This document shows positions 25,569 to 33,420 of a stretch of DNA of 64,000 nucleotides, one piece after another. Position numbers and translations under genes: made by a program. Source of the DNA: Thermoproteota archaeon. Its GTDB lineage: Archaea; Thermoproteota; Thermoprotei_A; Sulfolobales; Ignisphaeraceae. How positions within the stretch are numbered: position 1 is the stretch's first letter; each line of letters begins with the position of its first letter. The stretch is from contig JAUQPB010000002.1 in the NCBI GenBank assembly GCA_030550585.1, positions 325,184 through 389,183 on the forward strand, in the 5' to 3' direction. Under the pieces are notes generated by a model. The model worked only from the letters and a program-made list of their open reading frames with translations, searched no databases and was not told the DNA's origin.

Positions 25569-26186
25569 TTGGTGTTGGAGGTGCTTGTTGGGGAGGGGAG
25601 CGTAGTTGTTGAATTGATAGAAAAGCTTGTTAGAATGCTTGTTCCAGACGATGTGGCTCATGGCATTGGCCATGTGATGAGGGTTAGAGATCTAGCTCTA
25701 GAGATTGCCAGCATGGTTGAGGAGCCTGTTGATAGAGAGGTTTTGGAGCTGGCTGCTCTTCTACATGATGTAGGGAGGCTCTATAGTGATGAGGGGCATG
25801 CTAAGAGAAGTGCAGAGATTGCTAGGATACTTCTAGAGCTTGCAAACTATCCAAAGGATAGAATAGACAGGGTTGTAGAAGCCATAGAATCCCACAGCTT
25901 CTCCGAGGGCAAAGAGCCTAGAACTATTGAAGCTAAGATTCTCAGCGATGCTGATAAGTTAGATGCGTTGGGGGCGATAGGAATAGCAAGAGTATTTTCA
26001 CATAGTTGTGTCAAGAGCAGGTCACTTGAAGACAGCTTGAAGCACTTTCACGACAAAATCTTGCAGTTACCAAAAATGATGTTTACAGAACCTGGGAAGA
26101 GAATGGCAATCAAAAGAATTGAAATTATTGAAAGGTTTCTTGCAGAACTTGAGCAAGAATTAGAAGTATCAAGAACGCGTGGCTGA
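25569..26186 (+). CDS. HD domain phosphohydrolase
   Basis: About 205 residues of the YpgQ/YedJ-like HD group: His in AHGIGHVMRV, the HD pair in LAALLHDVGR, a His in EAIESHSF and an Asp in LSDADKLDALGA, which together bind the metal. The family removes phosphate from nucleotides or related compounds; substrate unknown. Start uncertain: TTG 25569 gives this length, and TTTTAAAA near 25553 could be its TATA box, with a later start also possible. Confidence 0.82.
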   Translation: MVLEVLVGEGSVVVELIEKLVRMLVPDDVAHGIGHVMRVRDLALEIASMVEEPVDREVLELAALLHDVGRLYSDEGHAKRSAEIARILLELANYPKDRIDRVVEAIESHSFSEGKEPRTIEAKILSDADKLDALGAIGIARVFSHSCVKSRSLEDSLKHFHDKILQLPKMMFTEPGKRMAIKRIEIIERFLAELEQELEVSRTRG

Positions 26187-26197
26187 AACTGGGATTA

Positions 26198-26258
26198 GTA
26201 GTTCAGGGAGGGGGCCACCACATCACAAATCAGAATGACTATCGATCATCATATCCAA
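26198..26258 (-). ncRNA. candidate C/D box sRNA
   Basis: Read on the minus strand: C box ATGATGA at 26252-26246, a 12-base guide, D' CTGA at 26233-26230, a 3-base spacer, C' GTGATGT at 26226-26220, a 13-base guide GGTGGCCCCCTCC, and D CTGA at 26206-26203. A consensus C box and near-ideal spacing make it the strongest of the four candidates. GGAT just 5' of the C box and ATCC 3' of the D box could close a short stem. Confidence 0.7.
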
Positions 26259-26261
26259 GCA

Positions 26262-26405
26262 TGTAGCACAGTTATGTTACTGTTGTTTCCGCAGATATCC
26301 TTTGCATTTACACTATTTTGTGTTACAAATCTTTTTAGTGTTAACAGCTTTTCAATGACGTCTTCACCAACTTTAAGCGCCGTAGCATTGTTAGGTATAC
26401 ATCAG
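26262..26405 (-). pseudogene. possible fragment of an aldehyde ferredoxin oxidoreductase-like gene
   Basis: A minus-strand open stretch encodes NATALKVGEDVIEKLLTL followed by KRFVTQNSVNAKDICG, which resembles the TG-x-ED-GERI-L-RxFN region near the C-terminus of tungsten aldehyde oxidoreductases. There is no start and the frame breaks upstream. It lies downstream of the broken GltD-like gene, with which such enzymes often cluster. Tentative. Confidence 0.25.
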
Positions 26406-26615
26406 CTTGATTCAGCTCAGACTCCGAGGTTTAAGTCTTGAGCACGCCACTCTATGTAATACACATCCTCAGGCTATGTAATTGTGGTTTCATTTTATAC
26501 TGGGATTCGTATACTCTTCGTATAATTGATTGTTGACAACATTGTTGAACAAGGTGCAAAATCTTGTTATGCCAAATTGTTGTGGCAAAGAAAAATTTGA
26601 TATCTTGATCAAACC

Positions 26616-27664
26616 TCAAAGTTTTCCATGTGATAGATAGTTACTTATGCTCCTCCCTGCTCTGAGGCCACTCCCATATGCACTGCCTATAAAGCTTGGT
26701 CCCGCTACAACATCTCCTGCTGCAAAAATATTTTCTTTGTTTGTCTGATGATATTTGTTAACTATTATCTTACAAGAAGATCCGTCGAGCGATATTAATG
26801 TGTAATGCCTTGTGAATGGTGGTGTTGGGATCTCACCTACTGCAAGTATTATTAGATCTGCTTCCATAACAAGTTTTGAGCCTGGTATGGGTATAGGCCT
26901 TGGTCTGCCAGTTTAATCGGGTTCTCCAAGTTTTGTCTTAGTAAACTCTACACCGATTGCAATACCGTTTTCTGATATTATTTTTGTTGGTTGTAAGAGC
27001 TCAATCCATTTCACACCTTTTCTGATAACGCTATTTATTGTGTGGATCCCTGCAGGAGCTTCGGAAGCGGCTCTTCTATAAACCATGTAGACCTCTGCGC
27101 CTGTTTCCAAAGCTTTTCAGTTGCGTTAACAGCTGAAAGACCTGCTCCAATCACAATCACTCTGTTTCCTTTTGGTGGCTTCTCTGATATGAGCCCCATT
27201 TCATATAATTTCCAGTGATATAGGTATTCAAGAGCTGAGAGAACATTTTTGCTGTCCTCACCCTCGATACCAAGCCTTCTCGAATTCCATGTTCCAATAG
27301 CAATCAAAATAGCTTTGTATCTATTAGCAATGTCCTCGAGATCAACAAAGTTTTTGACTAGGTCATCCCCCTTGTCATGTCTCTTCAACCCTTTTGCAAA
27401 AACTTTTGTATTGAAATAGAACTTAACTGAAAGCCTGTTCTTCAAATCTTCTACGCCATCAACTATACTATCAGGATCAATTCTATGACTAGGTATTGCA
27501 AACAACATCATACCACCTGCATATGGAAGTTTATCATAGACGTCAACCTCAAAACCCTCGCATGCAAGATACCCGGCAGCGGCTAAGCCCGCGGGTCCGG
27601 CGCCTATAATGGCTATAGAGCCTCTCTTTCCACCACCTACTCTACATGGAGGTGCAAACCTCGT
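26616..27664 (-). pseudogene. broken GltD-like FAD/NAD(P) oxidoreductase
   Basis: The N-terminal half reads GSIAIIGAGPAGLAAAGYL (FAD-binding), VYDKLPYAGGMM, ending at VIVIGAGLSAVNATEKL (NAD(P)-binding). There the frame is lost near 27105 by one base and resumes as GAEVYMVYRRAASEAPAG. A TAA at 26913-26915 then interrupts KLGEPD-TGRPRPIPIPGSK in frame, where GAA would be expected, and the C-terminus continues to ENIFAAGDVVAGPSFIG and a normal stop. Two lesions make it a pseudogene, or a sequence error plus one real lesion. The frame has no canonical start; ACG at 27664 is five bases after GGTGAT. Intact relatives are the small subunit of glutamate synthase or ferredoxin-NADP reductases. Confidence 0.8.
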
Positions 27665-27689
27665 TACACATCACCTATAAACAATTAGA

Positions 27690-27890
27690 CCACGCTATCT
27701 TCGGTTTCTGTATCAGCAATCTCCTTTATAATCCTTTTACTATTGACATACATTCTTCAAGCAATCCTATTTCACAAGCTTTGGAAGAACAGTGCTGGTA
27801 GACGAAATGTAAATAATGACATTCTATTCCAATTTCATATCTATTCAAAACCATTAGTACTCGAAATGGATGGCAGCGCTATTGACGACA
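27690..27890 (-). pseudogene. remnant of a small cysteine-containing protein
   Basis: Minus-strand sequence reads RYEIGIECHYLHF, then HCSSKACEIGLLEEC with a cluster of cysteines, then SIVKGL and, one base out of frame, KEIADTETEDSVV before a stop just ahead of the GltD-like gene. It looks like the upstream partner, perhaps an iron-sulfur protein, in the same decayed cluster. No intact frame remains. Confidence 0.35.
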
Positions 27891-27996
27891 TTGTCAGATA
27901 TTGGATTTGGATAATTTTGTGTTTTCACAATTAAACGTTTGTTTAAAGCCTATAAAGTTTGTGTTGCATAAAACAGAGTGGTTGTGGGTCTTTGGT

Positions 27997-28935
27997 ATGA
28001 GCTCTGAAAACGATTTGATATCCAAGATTAGCGAGCTCAAAAAGGATTTGAATGCGGTGATACTTGCACACAACTATCAGAATCCCGAGGTTCAGGATAT
28101 CGCTGATTTTGTTGGCGATAGTCTAGAGCTGTCCATTAAGGCTATGCAGAGTGGGTCAAGGGTTATTGTATTCGCTGGTGTTGACTTCATGGCTGAGCAG
28201 GCTGCGGTGCTAAACGAGAATTCCGTGGTTCTTCACCCTGAGCCTGGTGCCAGATGCCCAATGGCGTCAATGATTTCTGTAGATGATGTTGAAATGGCTA
28301 GGCGTAGATATCCCAGAGCACCTGTTGTAGTATATGTTAACAGCCCTGCTGTCGTTAAGGCTAGGGCTGACTACATTGTTACTAGTGCCAATGCTGTCGA
28401 GGTTGTCAAGGCGATTGAGGCAGAGCAGATTATATTTGGTCCTGACAAGCATTTAGCTGATTATATTTCTGAAAAGACTGGTAAGGTTGTTATACCCATT
28501 CCTGAATATGGTTATTGTCCTGTACACACAAGATTTGAGTATAGCACCATCAAAATGCTTAAGTCGATATACAAAGACAGCGTTTTCATAGCCCATCCAG
28601 AGTGTCCTAGGGATATAAGGGGCATTGCTGATTTTGTTGGTAGCACAAGCCAGATGGTGAAATATGTCAAGAGTTGCAAAGCTAGATGCTTTTTAATAGG
28701 AACAGAAATAGGTATTATACATAGGTTGATGAAGGAGAGAGGAGATGCTGCGTATATCCCAGCCTCAACATCAGCCATATGCGAAAACATGAAGAAGATA
28801 ACGCTTGAGAAAATCTACTACAGTCTGAAGCATGGTATGTATAGGGTATCTGTAGATAGCTCTATTGCATATCGTGTTAGAAAGGCAATTGAAAACACGT
28901 TCAATGTTCTTGGGTTTGAGGTGCCATGGAAATAG
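27997..28935 (+). CDS. nadA: quinolinate synthase NadA
   Basis: 312 residues with the three pseudo-repeated NadA domains: ILAHNYQNPEVQDIADFVGDS at the start (partly quoted), the first cluster cysteine in GARCPMAS, the second in HPECP and the third in STSAICENM, which hold the [4Fe-4S] cluster. It condenses iminoaspartate with dihydroxyacetone phosphate to quinolinate. ATG 27997 is preferred: the 32 codons upstream (to 27901) are not conserved and contain the TATA-like CTATAAAG near 27950. It is the first gene of the NAD operon. Confidence 0.95.
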   Translation: MSSENDLISKISELKKDLNAVILAHNYQNPEVQDIADFVGDSLELSIKAMQSGSRVIVFAGVDFMAEQAAVLNENSVVLHPEPGARCPMASMISVDDVEMARRRYPRAPVVVYVNSPAVVKARADYIVTSANAVEVVKAIEAEQIIFGPDKHLADYISEKTGKVVIPIPEYGYCPVHTRFEYSTIKMLKSIYKDSVFIAHPECPRDIRGIADFVGSTSQMVKYVKSCKARCFLIGTEIGIIHRLMKERGDAAYIPASTSAICENMKKITLEKIYYSLKHGMYRVSVDSSIAYRVRKAIENTFNVLGFEVPWK

Positions 28936-29780
28936 TCTTTAGGAGATTCCTAGATTTCATATATGAGGATAATCCGTTCTGGGATCTTACTACAGAGGCT
29001 CTGGTGTCTGAGAACATAAATGTGAAGGCCGCTATAGTGGCTAGAGAAGATGGTTTAGTTGCATGTGTAGAGGATGTGGCCAGCATTCTTAGGAGGCTTG
29101 GCCTTAGTGTAAAGATTGTTGTTGGTGATGGGGGATATGTGAAGAAGGGGGATATTGTGATGGAGATTACCGGAAACGCTAGAACGGTACTATCTATAGA
29201 GCGAACTATGCTAAACCTGCTAATGCATTGTAGTGGCATTGCAACAACTGTGAGAAGACTTGTTAACAGGGTTAGAGAAGTCAATAGCCGTGTGAGGGTA
29301 GCAGCTACTAGAAAGACCCTACCTGGGCTGAGATACTTTGAGAAGAAAGCTGTGCTAATTGGTGGTGGGGATACTCACAGACTTTCTCTAAGCGATGCAA
29401 TTTTGATTAAAGATAATCATATAAAGATTGTTGGAGATGTGGCCAAAGCCGTTAGAATTGCACGAGAAAAGAAGAGTTTTATCCACGAAATAGAGGTTGA
29501 GGTAACAAATGCCAGTGATGCTATAGCAGCTGCAGAAGCTGGTGCAAACATCATAATGTTTGACAATATGACTCCAGAAGAGGTTCGGAGGGCTATTGAG
29601 GAGCTCAGGAAGAGGGGGCTTAGAGACAGAGTCTTAATCGAGGTCTCGGGTGGCATAACAGAAGACAATATTATTGACTATGCCAAGCTAGATGTCGATA
29701 TAATCAGTTGTGGCTGGATCACGTTATCAAGCAAGGCATTGGATATGAGTCTAGAGATTATCGAGGTTTTGGAGAAATGA
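28926..29780 (+). CDS. nadC: nicotinate-nucleotide pyrophosphorylase (quinolinate phosphoribosyltransferase)
   Basis: 284 residues with NadC motifs: DLTTEAL at the N-terminus, RTMLNLLMHCSGIAT, RVAATRKTLPGLRYFEKKA (active-site Lys/Arg), IKDNHI, EVEVTNASDA, IIMFDNMTPEEV and the C-terminal EVSGGI. It turns quinolinate and PRPP into nicotinate mononucleotide. The ATG at 28926 overlaps the end of nadA and follows GAGGTG; the stop overlaps the next gene as ATGA. Confidence 0.96.
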   Translation: MEIVFRRFLDFIYEDNPFWDLTTEALVSENINVKAAIVAREDGLVACVEDVASILRRLGLSVKIVVGDGGYVKKGDIVMEITGNARTVLSIERTMLNLLMHCSGIATTVRRLVNRVREVNSRVRVAATRKTLPGLRYFEKKAVLIGGGDTHRLSLSDAILIKDNHIKIVGDVAKAVRIAREKKSFIHEIEVEVTNASDAIAAAEAGANIIMFDNMTPEEVRRAIEELRKRGLRDRVLIEVSGGITEDNIIDYAKLDVDIISCGWITLSSKALDMSLEIIEVLEK

Positions 29781-30595
29781 TGAAGAGGCTTGCTCTAATT
29801 GGCTGTGGTGCAATAGGCTCTGTGATAGTAGATGCTATAGCTAGGGGAGAGATAGAGGCAAAGCTCGTAGCCTTGATGGATATGCACCCAGATAGGTGCA
29901 CCTCCCTTGCGAAGAAAATTTCTGAAGAGGTAAAGATTTGCAAAGATATTGAATGTATATTCGAGTTGAAGCCACACATAGTTGTAGAGGCAGCGTCTCA
30001 AGAGGCTGTAAGAGAATATGTTCCGGCATTGGTTGGCAGGGGGATAGACGTTGTTGTGTTAAGTGTTGGTGCTCTTCTTGAGAAGAAGCTGTTAAATGAG
30101 TTAATCGAGTTGAGCAGAGCATCTAAAGCGAGAATCTATGTGCCGTCAGGCGCTATCGGAGGGATAGATGCTGTAAAGGCTATAGGTATTGTAGGCGTCA
30201 AGAAAGTTGTTTTAAGAACAACAAAAAATGTGAAGGCGTTTGACCCCAACACGCTGAAACAGCTTGGGATAGACCCAAACAAAATAACGCATAGAACAAT
30301 AGTGTTCCAGGGGCCGGCGTCGGTTGCCACAAAAATGTTTCCGGCCAACATCAACGTTGTTGCAACACTAGCGCTGGCTACAGGGATGGAGCCATATGTC
30401 GAGATTTATGCTGATCCAGAAGCTGATAGTAATGTGCATGAGATTGAGGTGGAAAGCAATGTCTCAAAAATCTATATAAAGATGGTTAACAGGCCACACC
30501 CGCAAAATCCTAGAACAAGCTATATAGCGGCATTGTCTGTGATAAAACTGTTGAAGCAGTTGTGCAACAATGACGCTCTCTATGTAGGTGTATAA
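29777..30595 (+). CDS. L-aspartate dehydrogenase
   Basis: 272 residues: Rossmann motif ALIGCGAIGSVIVDAI, VEAASQEAVREY, VVVLSVGALL, the YVPSGAIGGIDAVKA segment containing the catalytic region, LRTTKNVKAF, and FPANINVVATLALAT with the conserved Asn, then NRPHPQNPRTSY. It oxidises aspartate to iminoaspartate and so supplies NadA in organisms lacking NadB. Two ATGs in tandem (29777 and 29780) start it, overlapping the nadC stop. The order nadA-nadC-aspartate dehydrogenase is a complete de novo route to nicotinate mononucleotide. Confidence 0.93.
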   Translation: MMKRLALIGCGAIGSVIVDAIARGEIEAKLVALMDMHPDRCTSLAKKISEEVKICKDIECIFELKPHIVVEAASQEAVREYVPALVGRGIDVVVLSVGALLEKKLLNELIELSRASKARIYVPSGAIGGIDAVKAIGIVGVKKVVLRTTKNVKAFDPNTLKQLGIDPNKITHRTIVFQGPASVATKMFPANINVVATLALATGMEPYVEIYADPEADSNVHEIEVESNVSKIYIKMVNRPHPQNPRTSYIAALSVIKLLKQLCNNDALYVGV

Positions 30596-30671
30596 AACTT
30601 TTACATTCTTTAAACACACAGATGAGTCTTCTAAGCTTTTCAGAAAACAGCTTTAATTTGGATCTGCGAAA

Positions 30672-31076
30672 ATGGGAGAATTGGTGCATAAAGTGAAACA
30701 GATTATCTATACAGAGAAAGCCCCCAAGCCTATAGGCCCATATTCACAAGCTGTGAGGGTTGGCCCATGGCTTTTCCTCTCCGGGCAGATACCAATCGAT
30801 CCTGCAACTGGCGAGCTTGTGGATGGGGATATAGAGCATCAGACTAGAAGGGTTTTGGAGAACATCAAGGCGATTCTTGAAGAGGCTGGGTATACACTAG
30901 AAGACGTTGTTAAGGTGACTGTATATCTTGTTGATTTAAAAGATTTTCAAAAATTCAATGAAGTGTACAGCCAGTACTTCAGAAAAGACCCTCCAGCGAG
31001 GACAACTGTACAGGTAGGGGCTTTGCCAAGAAACGCTAGAATAGAGATGGATGTGATAGCCTATAAGCCAAGCTAA
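30672..31076 (+). CDS. RidA family enamine/imine deaminase
   Basis: 134 residues with the RidA/YjgF motifs: [20 protein letters not shown] near residues 22-41, [31 protein letters not shown], and the C-terminal [20 protein letters not shown] with the Arg that binds substrate carboxylates. It hydrolyses reactive imines such as 2-aminoacrylate. Its place just after the iminoaspartate-making aspartate dehydrogenase is suggestive. The TATA-like CTTTAATTT near 30653 lies close to ATG 30672, so the message is leaderless or starts at GTG 30693. Confidence 0.93.
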   Translation: MGELVHKVKQIIYTEKAPKPIGPYSQAVRVGPWLFLSGQIPIDPATGELVDGDIEHQTRRVLENIKAILEEAGYTLEDVVKVTVYLVDLKDFQKFNEVYSQYFRKDPPARTTVQVGALPRNARIEMDVIAYKPS

Positions 31077-31156
31077 CTGTTGGGCGGTGGGGGACCTAGC
31101 CTCACAGCACCCCCAGCTAGTCTAGGGGCCTCGGCTAGGTACTCTGACCCGCCCTA
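31075..31156 (-). ncRNA. candidate H/ACA guide sRNA
   Basis: A G+C-rich block in A+T-rich surroundings. Minus-strand folding gives a 6-bp lower stem (31154-31149 with 31087-31082, GGGCGG/CCGCCC), an internal loop (candidate guide pocket), a perfect 8-bp upper stem (ACCTAGCC/GGCTAGGT), GA on both strands next to it as in a kink-turn, and a C4/G4 apical stem. ACA at 31080-31078 follows the lower stem by one base, 13 bases below the upper stem, close to the 14-16 spacing of archaeal pseudouridylation guides. It overlaps the last codon of RidA. Its length of about 75 is tRNA-like, but no T-arm motif exists. Confidence 0.6.
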
Positions 31157-31258
31157 TATAGAAGACTGTTGTACAAAAGGCCTTAATCTGCTTTAGTGCT
31201 TTGCAGATCATTGTGGCTGCAACAGTGTAAAATGTATGCTTTTATACAGTGGAATCGA

Positions 31259-31744
31259 CTAGCCTACCGACCCTGTTCCTCCTGACCCCTGTGCTGGGAC
31301 AACATTCCTTGTACGCTCTATTACTATTAAGCCAAGTGCTAAAAGCGTGGCACCAACTATTATTAGCATAACCGCTTCTCCTCTTTCACGTATTAGATTC
31401 AGAGGCGATGCAATAAATGATATGTTGGATAGGCCGGGTATCACAAGCAGTATACCCACAGAGATTAGCACAACGCCTAGGACTATTAGAACTAGCCTAG
31501 CTGTCTCAGTGTCGTGGCCTAGGCCTAGGGTGGGTGTCTCACACTCCCCCTTTTCATTTCTCTGAGGTATTAGCAGACATGCTATGAGGTAGCCAAGTAT
31601 TAGAATTGGTGCTATGAGGAAGGCGAATACGAATATCAGTCTAACGAGGTTTGGATCAACATTAAAGTACTCTGCAAGACCACTACAAACACCACATATC
31701 ATGCTATTGTTTTTGGATCTGCAAAATCTTTTACTGCTACTCAT
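31259..31744 (-). CDS. PspC domain membrane protein
   Basis: 161 residues. The N-terminal PspC domain is clear: MICGVCSGLAEYFNVDP, LVRLIFV, then the membrane segment ending GYLIACLLIPQ. Two more hydrophobic segments (LVLIVLGVVLISVGILL and MLIIVGATLLALGLIV) follow, and the C-terminus is Gly/Ser-rich. PspC proteins sense or protect membrane integrity in the phage-shock response; here no PspA is adjacent. It ends about 100 bases before the H/ACA candidate on the same strand. Confidence 0.85.
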   Translation of the reverse strand: MSSSKRFCRSKNNSMICGVCSGLAEYFNVDPNLVRLIFVFAFLIAPILILGYLIACLLIPQRNEKGECETPTLGLGHDTETARLVLIVLGVVLISVGILLVIPGLSNISFIASPLNLIRERGEAVMLIIVGATLLALGLIVIERTRNVVPAQGSGGTGSVG

Positions 31745-31797
31745 CTTACCTCCCTACATCGTGTCTATGATGCGGCATAAAAATGTTTTTGTATATC

Positions 31798-32751
31798 TTA
31801 TGTGGAGTATATTATGTGCGCCTCTTGAGCCGTTTTCGCAACTATTGCAACAGCTTCAACACATTTAGAATATGCCTCTGCCATTGAGTTGGCAACCTCC
31901 CTCGCATGGCTCTCACCTCTCGCCAACGCTATCATACTTGGGCCTGCACCGCTTATGGCAACGCCCAGCCCACCAGCCTTTTTCGCAGCCGCTCTAACCT
32001 CGCTGTAGCACGGTATTAGCCTTGCTCTTGCAGGCTCCACCACATCGTCTAGCTCCATCATCTTTCCAAATGTCTCTAAATCTCCCTGCATAGCAGATGC
32101 TATCATGACTGCTAGTCTACTCCAGTTAGCTACAGCCTTCCTCAAGTCAATGGCTTTTGGAAGAACCTCTCTCATAGTCTTTGTCTTCCCCTCCCCAAAA
32201 ATGTTTTTAGTGGGCATAGCTATGGCGAACCAAGCGTCGAAGTCTATTCTCTTCACAGCAAGACCTTTATCAAGAATAGCAAGTGTTACAAGCTTCCCAA
32301 GAACACTAGCAGCAACATTGTCGAAATGCGGTGTGCCAGCAGCATAGCCCTCTGCAAGACCAGCCATATAAACAAGGTCGCTTGGGCTTAGACCAAGCGA
32401 AAAGAGATTTGATAAAGCAACAACAGTTGCTGCAGCAGATGCACCGCTACTCCCAAGGCCAACACCTATTGGAACCCCCTTGAAAAGTCTGATAACAACA
32501 TCAACATCGTTTGCAAACCTATATCCAAAATGACTCTTCAAAACCTCGAAGGCGCCAACAACAGTGGTTGGATTCTTGACATGCTCTGCATATGGGCCTC
32601 TAACCTCTTCAACAACTATCTTTCCAGACCCCCCACTCTCAATTCTGGCCTCAACCTCATCATAAAAAGCATTGAGCGCAACAGCCAAGGCATCGAAACC
32701 CGGCCCAAGATTGGCAGAACTGCAGTAGGCCCTAACCCTAACACTCCTCGT
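31798..32751 (-). CDS. thrB: homoserine kinase (GHMP family), probable ACG start
   Basis: About 317 residues. The conserved ThrB N-terminus RVRAYCSSANLGPGFD lies upstream of the first canonical start (TTG 32688), so that start would delete part of the active site. The ATP loop GVGLGSSGASAAA and the C-terminal GVAISGAGPSMIAL are present. Homoserine kinase makes O-phosphohomoserine for threonine. In the conserved frame an in-frame TGA precedes TGT ACT ACG AGG; ACG at 32751 is five bases after GGTGAT and is my best start. An ATG overlapping that site is one base out of frame. Either a near-cognate start is used or the gene has a 5' one-base indel. Confidence 0.82.
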   Translation of the reverse strand, partial: TRSVRVRAYCSSANLGPGFDALAVALNAFYDEVEARIESGGSGKIVVEEVRGPYAEHVKNPTTVVGAFEVLKSHFGYRFANDVDVVIRLFKGVPIGVGLGSSGASAAATVVALSNLFSLGLSPSDLVYMAGLAEGYAAGTPHFDNVAASVLGKLVTLAILDKGLAVKRIDFDAWFAIAMPTKNIFGEGKTKTMREVLPKAIDLRKAVANWSRLAVMIASAMQGDLETFGKMMELDDVVEPARARLIPCYSEVRAAAKKAGGLGVAISGAGPSMIALARGESHAREVANSMAEAYSKCVEAVAIVAKTAQEAHIIYST

Positions 32752-32929
32752 AGTACATCACCAATGTTTATTAATGCTTGATAGACTTGTGTAAGTTGTT
32801 GAAGATAGAAGAATAAAAACTTTAAATCTATCAAATACTACATACCTATACCATTAACAGCTTATGCATTTCTCCACATGGCTGGAACAAAGCTTTTATT
32901 TTAATTCATGTAGATAGATATTGACTGGG

Positions 32930-33232
32930 ATGAGAATGAACCTGTCTCTCTGCCTATCATCGACCGTAAGTAAAAGTGGTGTTGTAGTAGCCTATGAGAT
33001 TTACACATCTGATGAGGCATGCAAAAACATTAGGGATATGGTTGAAAAGCTTCCACCTGAGCAGCTAATCAGCATAGCCAAAGAACATGGGGGGTGTACT
33101 ACCCAGTCTGAAAACCCGCTTGTGATAGTAACCAAGGATGGGAGGGTCAAGGTTGTTCTCAGGCCGGGCAACATGATGGCCACAGCCTTCTGGAGGATGA
33201 TAGTCTCTATACTAAAGCAACAATGTGGATAA
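32930..33232 (+). CDS. hypothetical small protein
   Basis: About 100 residues, not recognised. It begins MRMNLSLCLSSTVSKSG and continues with a helical middle (KNIRDMVEKLPPEQLISIAK), a cysteine (HGGCTTQ), a beta hairpin (VIVTKDGRVKVVLRPGN) and a C-terminal helix ending QQCG. Soluble in appearance. ATG 32930 with a TATA-like TTTATTTTAATT near 32892. Confidence 0.5.
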   Translation: MRMNLSLCLSSTVSKSGVVVAYEIYTSDEACKNIRDMVEKLPPEQLISIAKEHGGCTTQSENPLVIVTKDGRVKVVLRPGNMMATAFWRMIVSILKQQCG

Positions 33233-33420
33233 GATGTAAATGGCGCTTGTCATTAAATTATCTATTTTATCTATAGATATTTTGGAGAATAGCCTTGTTG
33301 TGTACATGTAAGGCGCTAGAGCGGGGAGGGGATGGCCATAGCTACTGAAGAGGTTATGTAGAATCCTCACACTGTTGAAGTGGTGGGGCAGAAGCTATAG
33401 TATCTATGGTTGTTTCCGAC

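Noticed and set aside
31082..31154. A 73-base G+C-rich block with pairing ends, like a tRNA
   Set aside because: No T-arm consensus and no anticodon arm of proper size; the fold and the ACA fit an H/ACA RNA on the minus strand better.
33329..33390. A C/D box-like series (GGGATGG, CTGA, GTTATGT, 12 bases, CTGT)
   Set aside because: Neither the C box nor the D box matches the consensus; only one box is correct.
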